DNA from: Ceratodon purpureus
Lineage: Eukaryota > Streptophyta > Bryopsida > Pseudoditrichales > Ditrichaceae
Length of the DNA stretch: 64,000 nucleotides
NCBI GenBank assembly: GCA_014871385.1
Contig: CM026426.1
Coordinates: forward strand, 47,049,611-47,113,610
Reading direction: 5' to 3'
Part shown: one piece after another, positions 11,540 to 23,999 of the stretch
Layout: the number at the start of each line of letters is the position of its first letter
Numbering within the stretch: the stretch's first letter is position 1
Notes under the pieces: generated by a model
The model's input: the letters and a program-made list of their open reading frames with translations, nothing else
Told to the model about the DNA's origin: nothing
The model's database searches: none
Made by a program: the position numbers and the translations under genes

Positions 11540-13151
11540 ATGAGCCAGTCTCCTCAACCGGCATATCAAGGTCAAGGAGTACCGCCGCAGTTTGATTCAG
11601 CTCCTGTGGTGCACCTTTCACTCTTCGAGAGTATTCCAACGTTGGGACCGTGGCTAGGTGGCAATCCTGATCGTTTGCTCTCAAATAATCTTGACACGGG
11701 CAACAATGGAAGACCGAGAGCATTGAGCTACCTCCTATCAAACGTAGGTAATGCCTTGATTGTCCAAACTAGTACGTTAGTGGAATGGCAGCAATGTCTC
11801 CCCTATCTACTGTCTCTGTAGAATGGCACCATGCGTAGAGACTAGCGCCCATAGGCCTGCGTCTGGAAGAGAATAGAAGAAGAACTGCATTGCGGGAGGT
11901 TCAGATTCCATATCTTAAATAAATGGTAGCAGCCCATGCAGAGAACTGAAGCCGGCATATAGAGATTCTAATGTGTGCATCAGGTACAGTACTTGGACTT
12001 AAAAGCTGGTGGCATAGGGCTGCACGTTTGTACGCTCCACAAACCTTAAATTTCAAAGTTAGAAGCTACAAGGCAAAACAAGAATATTGGAATGCACAAG
12101 TAGAATGCATTACTCAAAAACTTGCTCAGCAGCTCACGTACTCTAGACCACTTGATGTAGCATATCTTGGAAAATTCTTTAAAAACAATTTAAAAATGCT
12201 AGGAAGTCTTGGAATTTTATTTCTTTGAAACAAATAGCTTGAGGCACCCGCGATGTCTAGTAGAGGTTTTCATGGAGTGTAAGAAATATTGGTTGAGTGC
12301 AACAGGGAGAGAGGAATCCATTTAGATGTTAGAAATGAAAAAAGGAAATAGGAAAGCTATGCACGTGGAAGCCGATCAGTGCAGCCTTGCACCTCCTTTG
12401 GTGGCGCCATCTAGAAACAGGGTATGTGAGCTCCTCCTCCAATCTACACATCTATGTCATGAACAATGTTTCCCTCACATAGCGTACCATATTTCAGTTG
12501 ATCAGTAGTTAGTGCTACTTAGATTACAATTTATATTGGTTGTGCATAGCTCTTGATTTGTCCCCTTTATTTTGATCTCACAAAACTCCGAGAACCTATT
12601 TGCATGGTGCAGGTACGAAGCAATAGTGTGGGACGTGACCCAGCTGAACACATGCAAACGGCGCCAACCTTGTACATTGAGTCCAACACTAGTCTATCCA
12701 CCGATTTCCAGCACAGCAACTCCACCACTGGTGCAAATAACGTCAGAACCCAAGTTTTCTCAAGGTAACAACTTTCGAGACCTCTTTGTGGAATATATAA
12801 TGTGTTTTGCACATTTGAATTTAATAAAATCCATGGCATTGGTTACTGATATTGACATATTTTCCCAACCGTTAGTAATTCATCTACGCATCCACTCTTA
12901 TTAACACCGGTTGCCAGTCTATGCTGAATGTTGCAGCGCCCTACAACACCTCCTTATGTAATCCAGGAGACCACGCAAATAAACGCGTTACATCTACCGT
13001 GCAGAGGATTGCGATTGAATTGAGCAGTAGCAATGACCAAATTAGGGAAGTCAAAGAGCTTTTGCTGCGTTTAATTTACTCGCACCAATCTACACCACCG
13101 TCAAAATCAACGCCGCTGCCCCCTTCAAACCGAGCATGCTCTACACCCTAG
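11540..13151 (+). other. Candidate exons of an unrecognised spliced gene
   Basis: Several stretches look exonic. 11540-11743 runs from MSQSPQPAY to YLLSN and is followed by GTAGGT. 11971-12228 is Lys/Gln-rich. 12613-12764 is bounded by GTGCAG and GTAACA. 12937-13151 encodes a helical segment with QRIAIELSSSNDQIREVKEL and a Pro/Ser-rich end, and follows TTGCAG. The phases of the last two do not join cleanly, so either splicing is different or the gene is broken. No function can be assigned. Confidence 0.3.
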
Positions 13152-13602
13152 TCAGGACTGGCAATACCTTTCAATAGGAGCCGATGGGTCATCATAACCC
13201 GGAAAGTGGGCATGAATTCGACCGTCTCAATTACACCAAGAGAGCCATGCAGACACAAAGACCGCGGTCTGGTAGCACGCGCACCTCCTTTGCAGATGCA
13301 CGTGCCTAGTGGAAGCACCGCAGCAGAGCCATCTCGCTCTTAGGCAAGCGGTGACACCATATACTTTGTTGCAGAATTTACTAACACGATGCCCGTTGGT
13401 GCTGCAGTGTCCACTGAAGTTTCTCCATCCATCCGCACCTCTGCTCCGGAGCATTCTCCCCACCCAAGCGTTGACAATCTTAGTCAGTATAAGGAATCCA
13501 ATCACACCGCACCAAGAATTTAAGTGTTCTGAGATCATACCTCAGACAAGACAATCTACCCGCAACAATGACAGGGTAAGCACTCGGAGAAGCACACACG
13601 TC

Positions 13603-13879
13603 ATGGATCATAAACCGCCGATTAGAGTACCTTGCCCTCGCGTTGAACTCGGACTTCTGCCTCAAATTACTAAGGATGCACTAGCTGCAAATTGCTTATG
13701 CTATGTGTTACATCCGGAGAAAGGTGACACGATTGTCGTAGGAGACAGACAGGTGGTAGCTGGAAAAGTCCATCTCAGAAATGCGGGAGTCTATGCGCAG
13801 ACGGTGAACAAATGGTACAAATACACAAGATCAATGTGCCAAACCTACCACTCATTTTTATAGAGGACTTACGGGCATA
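13603..13879 (+). pseudogene. Frameshifted fragment of an unknown element protein
   Basis: One frame reads CPRVELGLLPQITKDALA and CYVLHPEKGDTIVV. A different frame then reads SWKSPSQKCGSLCADGEQ and MVQIHKINVPNLPLIFIED to a TAA near 13877. A frameshift lies near 13745-13760. The residue pattern is protein-like in both halves. I do not recognise the family. Confidence 0.35.
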
Positions 13880-15090
13880 AGCAAGCTACACTAATACAAA
13901 AATGTAGTCACAAATCGCATTTTCAGAGTAATGTTGCATTCAAGTACTTGTAGACTTCAATGTAGCATCTCTTTGATGGAATTTAATAGAATAATTTGGT
14001 TGTAGATATAGATGAGCAATAATTTTTTGAGTTTCTATTAATAAACTTCTCATGGTTTGACCGTGGTGAGTAATTTTTATACCAATGGTTATCTGTCACA
14101 GAGTATATTTTTATAAAAATATACTTCATTTTGTAGGTTTTAGGTTATAATTTTTTATGACTTCTTCGTGAGAAGTGTAGTATATATTTATGAAGCATAT
14201 TGTGTGAAAAAATTCTTACAATCGCAATCCATTCAACAATCAATAAAGACAGTGGGGTTATTTTAGTAGGTGCTTCAAACAGAAAGGGAAGAAAACTTTT
14301 TAATGAATTTTAACTTATGTCTGTACAAGACACACATAATAGTACGTGGGCTTCCTACATTTCATGCAACAAAAGCTTTTTCCTTCGAGATATCATAACT
14401 TTTCTAAAAAAATGTACTCAAAATATATTCAAAATATACTTTTTTTTTTTGCCCAAAGTGTAGTAACCCTAGCCTGCTTTTACCCTAACAGTTGTTTTCA
14501 CTTCTAGAGCATGCCTTGGTGAAACCATGGGGCAGTAGTGTCTACGTGAAGTAGCAGTCCCAGTTGCTTTGGAAAATAAACAAACCTGCACCGCCCAAGA
14601 AGACTGTATAGTTGCATCGGAAAGTAGCAGTTTCTAATTGAGAATCGTAGTGTTTAGTAGAGGAACTGTCCTAGTAAGGGCGTTTCACAAGCCGGTCACG
14701 ATCATATTTGTGGTTGCCGAATCGATTTAATAAAAGTGCACTCCCTAGCGATGCAAATGCAAGTTGCATGACTTTACGGATCTATAAATGCTTAATGTGA
14801 GGGTGCCACCTTTATTCTATTCAAATCCCTAATTGTACAAGTTCCGAAGTTATCAATTACTGACGGTGAACCAAATCTAAGCTACATACCTCCGATAGAA
14901 AACAAAATTTCAACACAACGATCAACCTGTAAAGCAACATATCCACGTCCCTCATACCCGGATACACCCAAACAGGTTATTAGGCAGGTATAAGTGTCGA
15001 CAAATATCAACCTCTTAATGTTACAGGGTATGAAGATGTAGTAATCCTGATATCAATAATGACTCGGACACATTGATGCCCGCTCATGAC
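13880..15090. other. AT-rich stretch without a gene
   Basis: No ORF, RNA gene or clear repeat was found. Confidence 0.4.
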
Positions 15091-15854
15091 TGCGGGTATT
15101 ACTAGAGAGTCAGGTTTTTCTGTTGTTCTTCAATCTCATCCTTGCGGGTAACGGGGAAAGTTAGCATGCGTGCGGCGAGCGGCGAGCAGAGAGCGGCAAG
15201 CAGAGATACGAGAGCAGAGATTTGACCTTTGAACACCCATTTGATAAAAAAAAATACCCTATAACCGTGGGTAGTATCTAAATTTAGAGTTATATTTTTA
15301 GAATAATTTGTAGTAATTGTGTGTAATTCTCCCAACCCATATTTAACCTACAATTAAACGAGAGTAAGTTAAATTAGGGCTGACCTCATGATGACGTATT
15401 GCCCTGAGTATGCACCTCTAAAGTTGTTTTAAATCCTACATCTTTTTCTGTTTCATATACCTTGCCGATTGACAATAGGAATCCATCTTCTTGCTATGAT
15501 CTAGGATACGATAAAAACAGTGAATTATTGGCACTTGATACTTTAGAAAATAATTTTAAAGATAGATTTAAAAATAAGCTGAGCTTTGTTGCTTCTGCCA
15601 CTTTATAAAGCATGCCATTGAAATCCTCTTGAGATTTCTATAAAATCGTGTACAATAATTGTATTACTTAGTCAAAAAATTATCCTTTCCAAATTTGCTT
15701 GTCCTCACTGATAATTCCATCGGCTATAGATAAGATCTATTCTAGCTTTTTATGTCTCACAATTCCATATAAACCATAGAGGTTTCTGGTCTACTTGTTT
15801 GGAGTCATCAATCGATACACAGAATCTTGCAATTCATAGGCATTGTTTGAGAGA

Positions 15855-16304
15855 ATGAGCAATACCTTTGAATTAGTTGCTTGTGAAACAATTCTTCAAG
15901 ATCTGCTTCGGCGGATGGCAGATGATCCTGATCTCTGGGAATCAGTATGTGTCAGTACAACTCAAAGTTGTAGTCCTCCAGTAGTGATCACATTTGAAGA
16001 TGTGGAGAATGCTCCTGATGTGTCGAAGCTCTTGAGACGTGAGATTGACAACAGTACTGAATATGCTTGCCTCCGACTTGCAAAATGGGATTACGATTCA
16101 TACTTGGAGGGGCAGTGGACTCCCAAGAAAGACTTTGAAGCGTTTCGCTTTTACGTGAACTGGAATATTTTTAAGAGTTCCAGGATTCTAGCACATCCGA
16201 TTCGCAATGACAGGTTAGAAACAGCGTCATTTGGTGAACTTCGTTGCATTGAGTTAGATCAGTTGAGGTCGATCCTCATGGACAACAGAAATCAACCAAT
16301 GTAG
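15855..16304 (+). CDS. Unknown protein, 149 aa, intact
   Basis: The ORF is open from ATG (MSNTFELVACETIL) to TAG with no internal stop. It is acidic, helical and soluble, with no known motif. It converges on the minus-strand gene at 17488-16562 with 257 bases between their ends, so the two probably share a terminator region. An accessory role in element 2 is inference only. Confidence 0.45.
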   Translation: MSNTFELVACETILQDLLRRMADDPDLWESVCVSTTQSCSPPVVITFEDVENAPDVSKLLRREIDNSTEYACLRLAKWDYDSYLEGQWTPKKDFEAFRFYVNWNIFKSSRILAHPIRNDRLETASFGELRCIELDQLRSILMDNRNQPM

Positions 16305-16561
16305 GTGGAACACGGAGAGAAAGTGATTCCTAGTGATGGTATTTGGGTCTCTCCTAAGCATATATGAGATTGGTGTGATTAAGAAATCATGAATGCAATA
16401 CAGTTGTGTATGAGTAGTGATGTATGTATATTATGAGCCTTTCAATTATATGTGCATTCGGGCTAATTACATGAGTTGCACTTTGTATCTATCGATATCT
16501 ATGAATGGTTAGATTATCCTTCAACGCATATTCTAGAAAACCTTTTTACAGCTCACTATAG

Positions 16562-17488
16562 TCACAATTCAGTGTGGTCAAGTTTTGGACGTTTGCTTGG
16601 GTTTTCAATCTCTGACTCCACTGATGAACCAGCAATGTCTACTTCCATGGGTGCTCTTGCTTCCTCCACTTCCATAGTTGATCCGCGAATTTTGGACCAA
16701 TCATATTGTTTTACCCATATTGGTCTGTCTTGGTTACACCCTCTGGTATCTAGATAAATACCAGTGTCATTTGCTTTCCAAGCGCAATCAATACACGTCA
16801 TGCGTGTTGGATCATCAGGTGGTATCCAAATGAATACATCTTTGCAGATTTTCTTTGTTGCTATAGAAATGAACTTGCATTTCCATTCTGTAATATAATG
16901 AGGATGTGAATGCCTTCTCAAGATAACTCCTGTGGTACGTTCATTTTCAAAGGGTCTCTGAATGCGGGATGGAAGTGTTCTGACAGTCTTGTCCCCATTT
17001 ACCGGTCCGTAAACTAGCATCAATTCATGGTCAAGGTCATTAAGCATTGTAACCATGTAATCGCCAAGTCTCTCGACAAATGGCCATGTGTATGGATTCA
17101 GTGTGAACTCACGTTTTTTAAGAAAGTGCTTGCAACCTTTTGGAGGACTAAACTGAGACACATAGACTCCATCCAACTGAATTTTCCAACGACACTGAGG
17201 TTCCTCAGTGTGCGGCCATTCATCACATATTGGACAGTTGTCTTCTGAGTGTCCTAGCAACTTCTTTCGCTTGCACTGCCCTCGTGGATTCTTATAAACG
17301 CACAATGGTTTAACAATAAAAGATTCCACGCAATTCCAATTCCGAGTATTGTAGGAAAATTCACAAAATAGATTGTTCTTAAACATTTCCAAATTCATAC
17401 TTTGGCAAAGCGGAGAACCAAGTAAGGTGCTAGTATTGGGATTAAGATTTTCAGAAAAACTGTATTCCAATCTCAATACTCCATACAT
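16562..17488 (-). CDS. Unknown Cys/His-rich protein, 308 aa, intact
   Basis: The ORF is uninterrupted and stays open upstream to about 17563 (reading IFNASPYPISLECAEKKY before the first Met), so the true start or an earlier exon may lie upstream. Possible zinc ligands are CPICDEWPHTEEPQC and, later, MTCIDCAW. The C-terminal 60 residues are acidic and end in a KRPKLD-type nuclear-localisation motif. No family is recognised. A DNA-binding accessory protein would fit but is unproven. Confidence 0.5.
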   Translation of the reverse strand: MYGVLRLEYSFSENLNPNTSTLLGSPLCQSMNLEMFKNNLFCEFSYNTRNWNCVESFIVKPLCVYKNPRGQCKRKKLLGHSEDNCPICDEWPHTEEPQCRWKIQLDGVYVSQFSPPKGCKHFLKKREFTLNPYTWPFVERLGDYMVTMLNDLDHELMLVYGPVNGDKTVRTLPSRIQRPFENERTTGVILRRHSHPHYITEWKCKFISIATKKICKDVFIWIPPDDPTRMTCIDCAWKANDTGIYLDTRGCNQDRPIWVKQYDWSKIRGSTMEVEEARAPMEVDIAGSSVESEIENPSKRPKLDHTEL

Positions 17489-17759
17489 GTATTTCTTTTC
17501 AGCGCATTCAAGTGAAATTGGATAGGGAGAGGCATTGAAAATTTCTACGGGACTGTGTCGAATAGATCATGAAGCATCTACGCAAATAAAAATTATTAAA
17601 AAAACCATCCAGGTAATAACATGAATCTCAAACACCTGATTCTTCATATTTTCAAAGGTGAAATCCACTATAGATATGTGCAGCACAATGAGTAATCGGA
17701 AATTGTAATGAATTAGGGTCAAACATAGAAGAAGAATCACAGTATTAAATGGCATTTAT

Positions 17760-18400
17760 AAAGTAAAAACTCATTCATCTCTCCAAAAGTGACCAGCCAT
17801 TCAATGACAGATGAATTCAATTTACTATTTATGAAATACACCTCCCTATCTCTCCCTGAATCCGCTGCAATTTTTGGTAGTGGGAGATAGGAGCTCCTCA
17901 AAATTCAGCAATTGAGCTAGCAGAGTCACTCCCGATCCTAACCACTTGCCCACCCCTTTGGGAAAATCCAGCTCCTTCTCCCTTGTCAAATCCACTCTCG
18001 TTATCGATAGTTGGGAAGAATGCCCCTAAGAATTTAGCTTAAACCAAATTTCAAACCATGAACATCTTATAAGTAAAGGCCTAAAAGTCATCATCTCTGT
18101 GAATGCCCGGCCAGAGTCTTCATTCACTACTCTCCATCCAACAACCACAACGTCATCGACTAGACGGACCCGAGCTTGGCACACGATGCAATACCAAGAC
18201 ATTGAACAACTTACTCACGAAAATACATATATCACAAGAGGCGGAAAAGAATGTCACAATGATGGCACTCCTTCTATGATCTCCCAAGATGTCTTGCAAG
18301 TGCTCAACTTCGTTTCGTTACATAGACCATTCTGCAAGATGCAAAAACTAGACATGGAGCGGTTTTGGGAGGAAAATTATATAAGAAGGGAGGGTCAAAA
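17760..18400. other. No recognised gene
   Basis: Only short ORFs without domains are present. Confidence 0.3.
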
Positions 18401-18403
18401 GGG

Positions 18404-19397
18404 AGTGCCGTTAACGGCACTTCTTTTATGACCTCCCAAGATGTCTAAAACGTGCTCAACTTCAACCCCTTACATGGCCTTGTCAACAGCAAAGCAACAA
18501 CACTACTTTTAAGAGAATATCTTAGGGAAAACGGTGGTGTTTAAGTGACTTGGGACTAAATCAAAATATAGGACAATTTGAACTTCAAAAATATCCATAA
18601 GGCATCAAAAAGGATGTGCCGTTAACGGCAGTATCCCAAAAGCATCTCTCAGATGGACAAAATACCTACAAACTCCTAAAAATAGCCTTTATAAATCAAT
18701 TACGGACTCAAAATTAAATTTTTGACGACCTTCAAAGGTAGTGCCGTTAACGGCAGTACTTTTTTACTGCCATTTGAAGTACTTGAAGTATCCAATTGAA
18801 TGTTTACTTGATAATATTTCAACTCTTGATAGAGGCCTAAAAAGAAGTGCCGTTAACGGCACTCCTTTTTCAGACTTAGTCTGGTCATTTTATGATCTGT
18901 TGAAATAAATTTGCTGTGGAGGTTGGGTTGTCAATGGCACGTCTCTAGAAATATCCTGTGCTGTTTTAAGGGGTTAAATTCAAAAACCAAAAAAATAAAA
19001 GTAGCCTTAGGGTACTGCCGTCAACGGCAGTACCTCTGGAGAGCTCTCGCGATGCCGAAGAAAGGCAGCATAGAGGAGTAAAACCTCAACTTCAGAAAAA
19101 ATAAAAGCAGCCTTAGGGTACTGCCGTCAACGGTAGTACCCCTAGAGAGCTCTAGGACTTCTGAAGAAAGGCAACAAAGAAGATATAAAACAAAACTAAA
19201 AATTAAAAAAAGCAGCCTCAAGAGTAAAACCTCAACTTCAAAAAAATTAAAAATATGAGCTTTGAGGTACTGCCATCAACGATAGTACCCTTGGAGAGCT
19301 CTCACACTGTTGATGAGACTCAGGCAGCGTTGAAGAGTAAAACCTCAACTTGAAGACATAAAAATGTAGCCTTAGGGTACTGCCGTTAACGGCAGTA
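18404..19397. repeat. TGCCGTTAACGGCA palindrome family, 8 copies
   Basis: Copies lie at 18404-18421 (perfect 18-mer AGTGCCGTTAACGGCACT), 18617-18630, 18742-18755, 18846-18863 (perfect), 19013-19032 and 19119-19138 (GTCAAC core), 19268-19287 (decayed) and 19378-19397 (perfect 20-mer TACTGCCGTTAACGGCAGTA). The first four have unrelated flanks. The last four sit in a degenerate tandem repeat with GGAGAGCTCTCGC and GAGTAAAACCTCAACTT. I saw none elsewhere in the window. Confidence 0.9.
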
Positions 19398-19825
19398 CCC
19401 TTGGAGAGCTCTCGCGCTGCCCATAAGAGGTAGCATAGAGGAGTAAAAACACCACGTCACAATGTCATGGCAGATACTGTATTGTTCTAACCAGACTATC
19501 TTCTGTTATGAATTCCTTTCTATCGATCAATGTGTGATCATATTGCGTTCTATCTAGCCTAAGTGAGGCTCCACTGGGGTCTACAGATCATTGCAAGTAG
19601 TTAGCTCCAGGCGAAGCTTCAATATACACGCATCCAGAGAGGAGGGCGAGCAGGCTAAGAATGCTGAGGATGACGATGACGAGTGAGGAATTGTGAGCCA
19701 AGTAGAGCAAGCAGATTGATTGGTCTGAGAGCGTTGTGTTTGTCCATCTGGGCAATTGGGTGCGTACATCGGGGTATATTGGTGAGTGGATTGTTGCATG
19801 ATTGGGGAATCACGATTTCAAAAAT

Positions 19826-20730
19826 ATGGCGGCAGGGGTGGAGAGCGTTGCGGTTGATGATCAGGAGAGCAATGCAGAGTTGGTGCTCTTCCAAGTGAAG
19901 GAATGCTATGTGTATATGGTGCGAGACCTCTGGAATTTGAAATTCAGTACTTGGGTTGAATTGGGCTGTGTGTGATTGTTGTGGTTTTTTTTTGAGCCCA
20001 GTGGTCAAGATTTTAAAAGACAGTGTTGGAGTTTGTCACCAGATAGTCGTTTTGTTGCTTCGGTGGACTGGTTTAGAGTTTTGTGAAGTGAGAGGGTTTA
20101 GGTTTTGCTTTCAACAATCTCTTTTGTGTTTTGTGTAATTTTTGGAGTTTGTGTGTTTCTAGTAGTTGGACGTGTTTATAGGGTTTATTGTGAATTGCAT
20201 CTGTGGTTTATGGGAGGTGTTGTTGGAAATCACTTTCTTTTTAAGGATGTTGAGTGTATATTAGTGTTTTTTTTTGGATTACTTAGTTTGAAATCGACAA
20301 GACATTGCGATTGTCGTGGTTTTAACTAAGTCATGCATCATGTTTTGTCAATTTTACATTCTACATGGAACTTTTAGGATTCGACTTGCCGGATTTCAAA
20401 GTACAATATTGAGCCTCTTAGTATGGTTTTGTTCCTCTTTGTAATATGTGGCTAAAGGAGTAGCATGTTTCTTTTGTTTGTCACAGATACCTCCAAGAAA
20501 GATTGCAGCTTCTTACAAGTAAATGGTCGACTACAAAGGTGCTCTGCTTCAAATTTACAGCAGGGATCTTTTGCTGGATTAGTCTGTTTCTAGAAGTGTA
20601 GTTACCTTGATGATTTGTGTTGATTGTAGGGCGGATGAATGGGACATTAACAAGTGGGCGTAGGAGGGCGTCTTGAAGGTTGTGTCGAAAGTTGAAAATT
20701 GTTCCATTAGACTGGAAGATAAAAAGTCAG
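19826..20730 (+). pseudogene. NECAP-like gene fragment, three exons
   Basis: The exons are 19826-19918, 20487-20518 and 20630-20730, all with GT-AG borders and matching phases (0, 2, 1). They read ELVLFQVKECYVYM, then IPPRKIAASYK, then ADEWDINKWA-stop-EGVLKVV and CSIRLEDKKSG. This is the start of the PHear domain of NECAP, an adaptor that binds AP-2 and clathrin-coat partners in endocytosis. The TAG at the Trp position (KWA-W-EG in the family) and the absence of a clear remainder of the domain point to a broken copy. Position inside element 2 suggests gene capture, as in Pack-MULEs. Confidence 0.7.
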
Positions 20731-20734
20731 GTAA

Positions 20735-21850
20735 ACAATCAGTTCTTTACAAATAGATGTTCATTACACTTCATTGCAATACTCAACAACCGTACTTGTT
20801 GTATGGTTTCTATCAACGGAGTACGTTGCCAGTCACTGGGTTTGCTTGTCGGCTCTTCTTTGTTTAACGGTATTGTAATGCACATTCATAGAATGTCAAA
20901 GAAGGTACTTCAAAAGTGCTATTATCTTAAAGATATCTGCAGTGCATTGAGATATCTCATTGCAAGCCTGGATTCAGATTATTATTTGGACAACAGCAGT
21001 TTGGCATCTCAATTCCCAGCATGAGTGATGCAATTCTCAAGTGCTAAACAGGAAAATTCTTGTTCACCGACGGAAAGGCAATGAAGGTGCTTCTGTGCAT
21101 CTGCTACGCATGTCCCGGCTAAATCCTTCGGCACACCCATCTTGCCGTTTCATGTGAATGGCAGTTATCTAGAAACACGTTTGAAATCATGAAGAAGAGA
21201 AACAAGCTTTGGAGTAAAATCACCTCCAGAATCCTAAAATTTAGTAGAATCTTACTCAATGTCGTTCTATTGCTTCTTACAGAGGGACAGTCAAGATGAA
21301 GTGATCAACAAATACCGGCAGAAAAGCAGACTCGATAAGTGTTGGCCATGATCGAATCGTTTTTAATTCATCTACGCTGATACATATCCGAGGCACTAGC
21401 ATGAGGCATTCGAAGACATTTCCGACGAAACTTATCTTGGTGGGCAATTACGCTGGCTCCACTTGGCAAATCATTAACCTAGGCTTTCCTCCCATTGCTC
21501 CTGGTGCTCCTACAATGATATGATATGGTTCCCCTCGCAAAAACTTTTCGCTGCAAAACCTGCCAGCTATGGCAATTTCTTTTCCACTCACCACCTTCTC
21601 CTTCTCTCCCACTCACATATGCTCTACAGTTACTCTAGGGGCGCCTTGGATCCGTCAAGCAGTCTTACAACCCCGACCTGCAACCTCCAATTCCATAGTT
21701 CCTTGTAGTAATAGGCGCGACCTGAGCGGAAGAGGTGTAAGAGCAATCATGGGCAATGGCAAGTAAGAGAGAGTGAAGCCGGGGCCGGGGCAGGAATCAG
21801 TGTGGGACTACCCGCGGCCACCAGCCTTAGAGCCCGTACCGGAGCAAATT
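20735..21850. other. No confident gene downstream of NECAP exons
   Basis: An open stretch at 20680-21024 overlaps NECAP exon 3 in another frame. ASLDSDYYLDNSS near 20960 faintly recalls the family's SLDSSRYFVLRI segment, but is too weak to call. A fourfold AATTCAACTCC microrepeat lies at about 21857-21895. Confidence 0.3.
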
Positions 21851-21906
21851 TGCATCGAATTCAACTCCGTATTCAACTCCAAATTCAACTCCAAAACCAT
21901 CGCTGA

Positions 21907-22305
21907 CACTACATGGGCTCCTCCGAATCCCTCCAAGCTTGCTTCCGTTCTGTCACTATGATACCTCACCCGGACCATGGTTGCATCATCAGGCTCGATT
22001 TCGGCATTGCTCCTACCATCACACAGTACCACATCACCATCAGCTCTTAGCCTGGTTGCACTTGCCCTGCATTCAAGAAGACAATGACTAAGTTTTGGGG
22101 CAGGATTCACTTTTTGTATTGTAAACACTTGTATTACATCCTTTTGAAGGTCTGCAGCCATGATCCCAAGACCGAGCTTTTCATCCATGCGCCTACCTTT
22201 AGTTTCAACGAGGTCAATCTAGTCCTAGAGAGTGGAATCTTGACTCACCCCTTGGCCAAAAAAGAGGAGGCCGGAGCGTACTTTTTTAGACACGCATTCG
22301 CATAG
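21907..22305 (+). pseudogene. C-terminal SWIM-finger remnant of Mutator-like transposase
   Basis: The frame reads RSVTMIPHPDHGCIIRLDFG, then an in-frame TAG, then PGCTCPAF, YCKHLYYILLKVC and FIHAPTFSFNEVNLVLESGI. CxC followed by CKH is the SWIM zinc-finger pattern found after the catalytic core of Mutator-like transposases. The last segment closely matches the C-terminus of the element 3 transposase (31341-31646 minus), which proves the two elements are related. The catalytic core is not visible upstream. Confidence 0.65.
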
Positions 22306-22528
22306 TGGATGGTGGTTAATGGGGATACTTAGTCATTGGTGATTGACTTTTTCCTTGTACTGAGTCAGCAATGCAAATCTCGTATTGCCTATTTCAATAT
22401 AAAGGTTTTGTCATTCACATTTATCACATTGAGTAACAATAGCATTCAGTTGGACAAGTGGCCTTTGTTCTTTGTACCCTAAAACAGTTGGAATGTACTA
22501 ATGCCATCAATACATTTCAAAACCCATT

Positions 22529-23015
22529 TTATTCTTTGAAATTAATGCGTTCAGGTATCCCACTCGCATTTTCAGCATAATTACCAACCTCTTGCTGCAC
22601 TACAGGACAAGCTACATTGACGTTCATTGTTCGTTCCCTAGTTGGCATTTGTCGTAGGCAGGGACATTTCAACAATGGACGAGCTTCACTCTTTCTACGT
22701 AATGCTTCCTTAGAATAAGTCCCTAGTGGAATCTTCCCGACCTTGGAGTATGCATGAGGTGGCAAAGGCACAACCGGCTCTTCCAGAAGTACTACGAGAC
22801 TACCTGGCTCTTCTACTGCCATAAGTCTCCTATCACGTCTAATTCTACATCCACGTCATCATTTCCAGAATGCCCTTCACTACACCCATTCGCCTCGTCT
22901 TCCCCCTCGTTCTCCACATATGGATGAAATGGGCCAACGACATCACCAAGTGAGAGAGCAGTATCCTTGACATCTTCCATATCCAAAACACGTTCTTCCT
23001 TGGACTTGCTTCAAG
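22529..23015 (-). pseudogene. Unknown acidic/Pro-rich protein, frameshifted
   Basis: An acidic stretch (KEERVLDMEDVKDTALSLGD, then GEDEANGCSEGHSGNDDVDV) ends at a TAG near 22820. A different frame continues with VEEPGSLVVLLEEPVVPLPP and a Cys/Arg segment to a TAA at 22529. A one-base shift appears to separate them. No family is recognised. Confidence 0.35.
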
Positions 23016-23059
23016 AAGAGAATGAACAAAGAAGAAGTGACCTTCTATTGCCACTACTT

Positions 23060-23860
23060 AAATATCCAAGAGCTAGATGCTTGGCGCCCTTGAAACGTGG
23101 ACCATATAATGATAAACGAATTTCATCCTACTGAATGGCGTGACTGGGTTTGTTGACACTGTTTTCATTGATTTGTAAACAATATACCCTAAATCAAAAA
23201 TTGAGGGGGAACTAGAGGAAGTTTGTTTAAAAATTTTAAAAATAAAAAAATAAAAAACAAAATTAAACTCAATAAATGCATCTGAAAGAGGGTGTGTGTA
23301 CACTAAGGGAAAACATGATTCAAAAATAAAAATTGAAAGGGGAGAAAAATATTAAATTGAAAATGAACAAAGAATATATAAGAAACAAATGAATGGCAAA
23401 ATAAGAAGATGAAATGGCAATTAACATCAACGCAATAAATCATATAATGGAGGAATAGAATAGATAGATAGAATTGGAATTGAGAAAATGGATAGAATCG
23501 AAGAAGATGGAAAGGGAAATTAATTCAAATAATTAACAATCAATAAAAAATGATGAATGCCATGTAGATGAGATTGGTAGAAATGTAGTAATGTAAAGAA
23601 AATGACATAGGATTCAAAAAGTTAGTTTATCGGTCGTATCGACTTTAGGAATATTAAAAAAAAGGTAGGGGAACTTGGTAAAAATTATTAAAAAAAATAT
23701 AATTCAGTCCACGGTTATAGGGTCATCATTAATTACTATAAATAGGAATATTCTAGAAAAATTCTTAGAATATTCCTAAAATAATCGAATAATCTAATAA
23801 TAGTTTTTATTTTTAGTAAGAACTTTACTGTTTTTTGATTTAGGGCCTCATTTTCTGCTC
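23060..23860. other. A-rich stretch inside right end of element 2
   Basis: No gene was found. It has long A/T runs and CCCTATAACCGTGG-like sequence (reverse complement at about 23712) shared with the left end. Confidence 0.4.
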
Positions 23861-23999
23861 TTCGCTCCCCAAATCTCCGCTCTCCGCTCGTTGCTGGCCG
23901 CACGCATATAAGCTACCCCCTGCGGGTTACTAGTGGCAGGTATCACAAGTATTCGGCGCGGATATGACCACGACAGATATCATCATTGAAGTACCGGTT

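Larger units (their letters stand above)
15140..23940. mobile_element. Element 2, about 8.8 kb, GTTAAC-palindrome-marked
   Basis: The left end (15140-15225) and the reverse complement of the right end (23855-23940) share GGGG-AGTTAGC-like sequence, then GCGTGCGGC, then GAGCGG and AGAGCGG-type repeats and AGAGATTTG. Both also have CCCTATAACCGTGG slightly further inside (about 15255 and 23712). The ends resemble those of element 3. Inside are two small genes near the left, palindromic repeats in the middle, captured NECAP exons, and a SWIM-finger transposase remnant near the right. No target duplication was confirmed. Confidence 0.5.
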
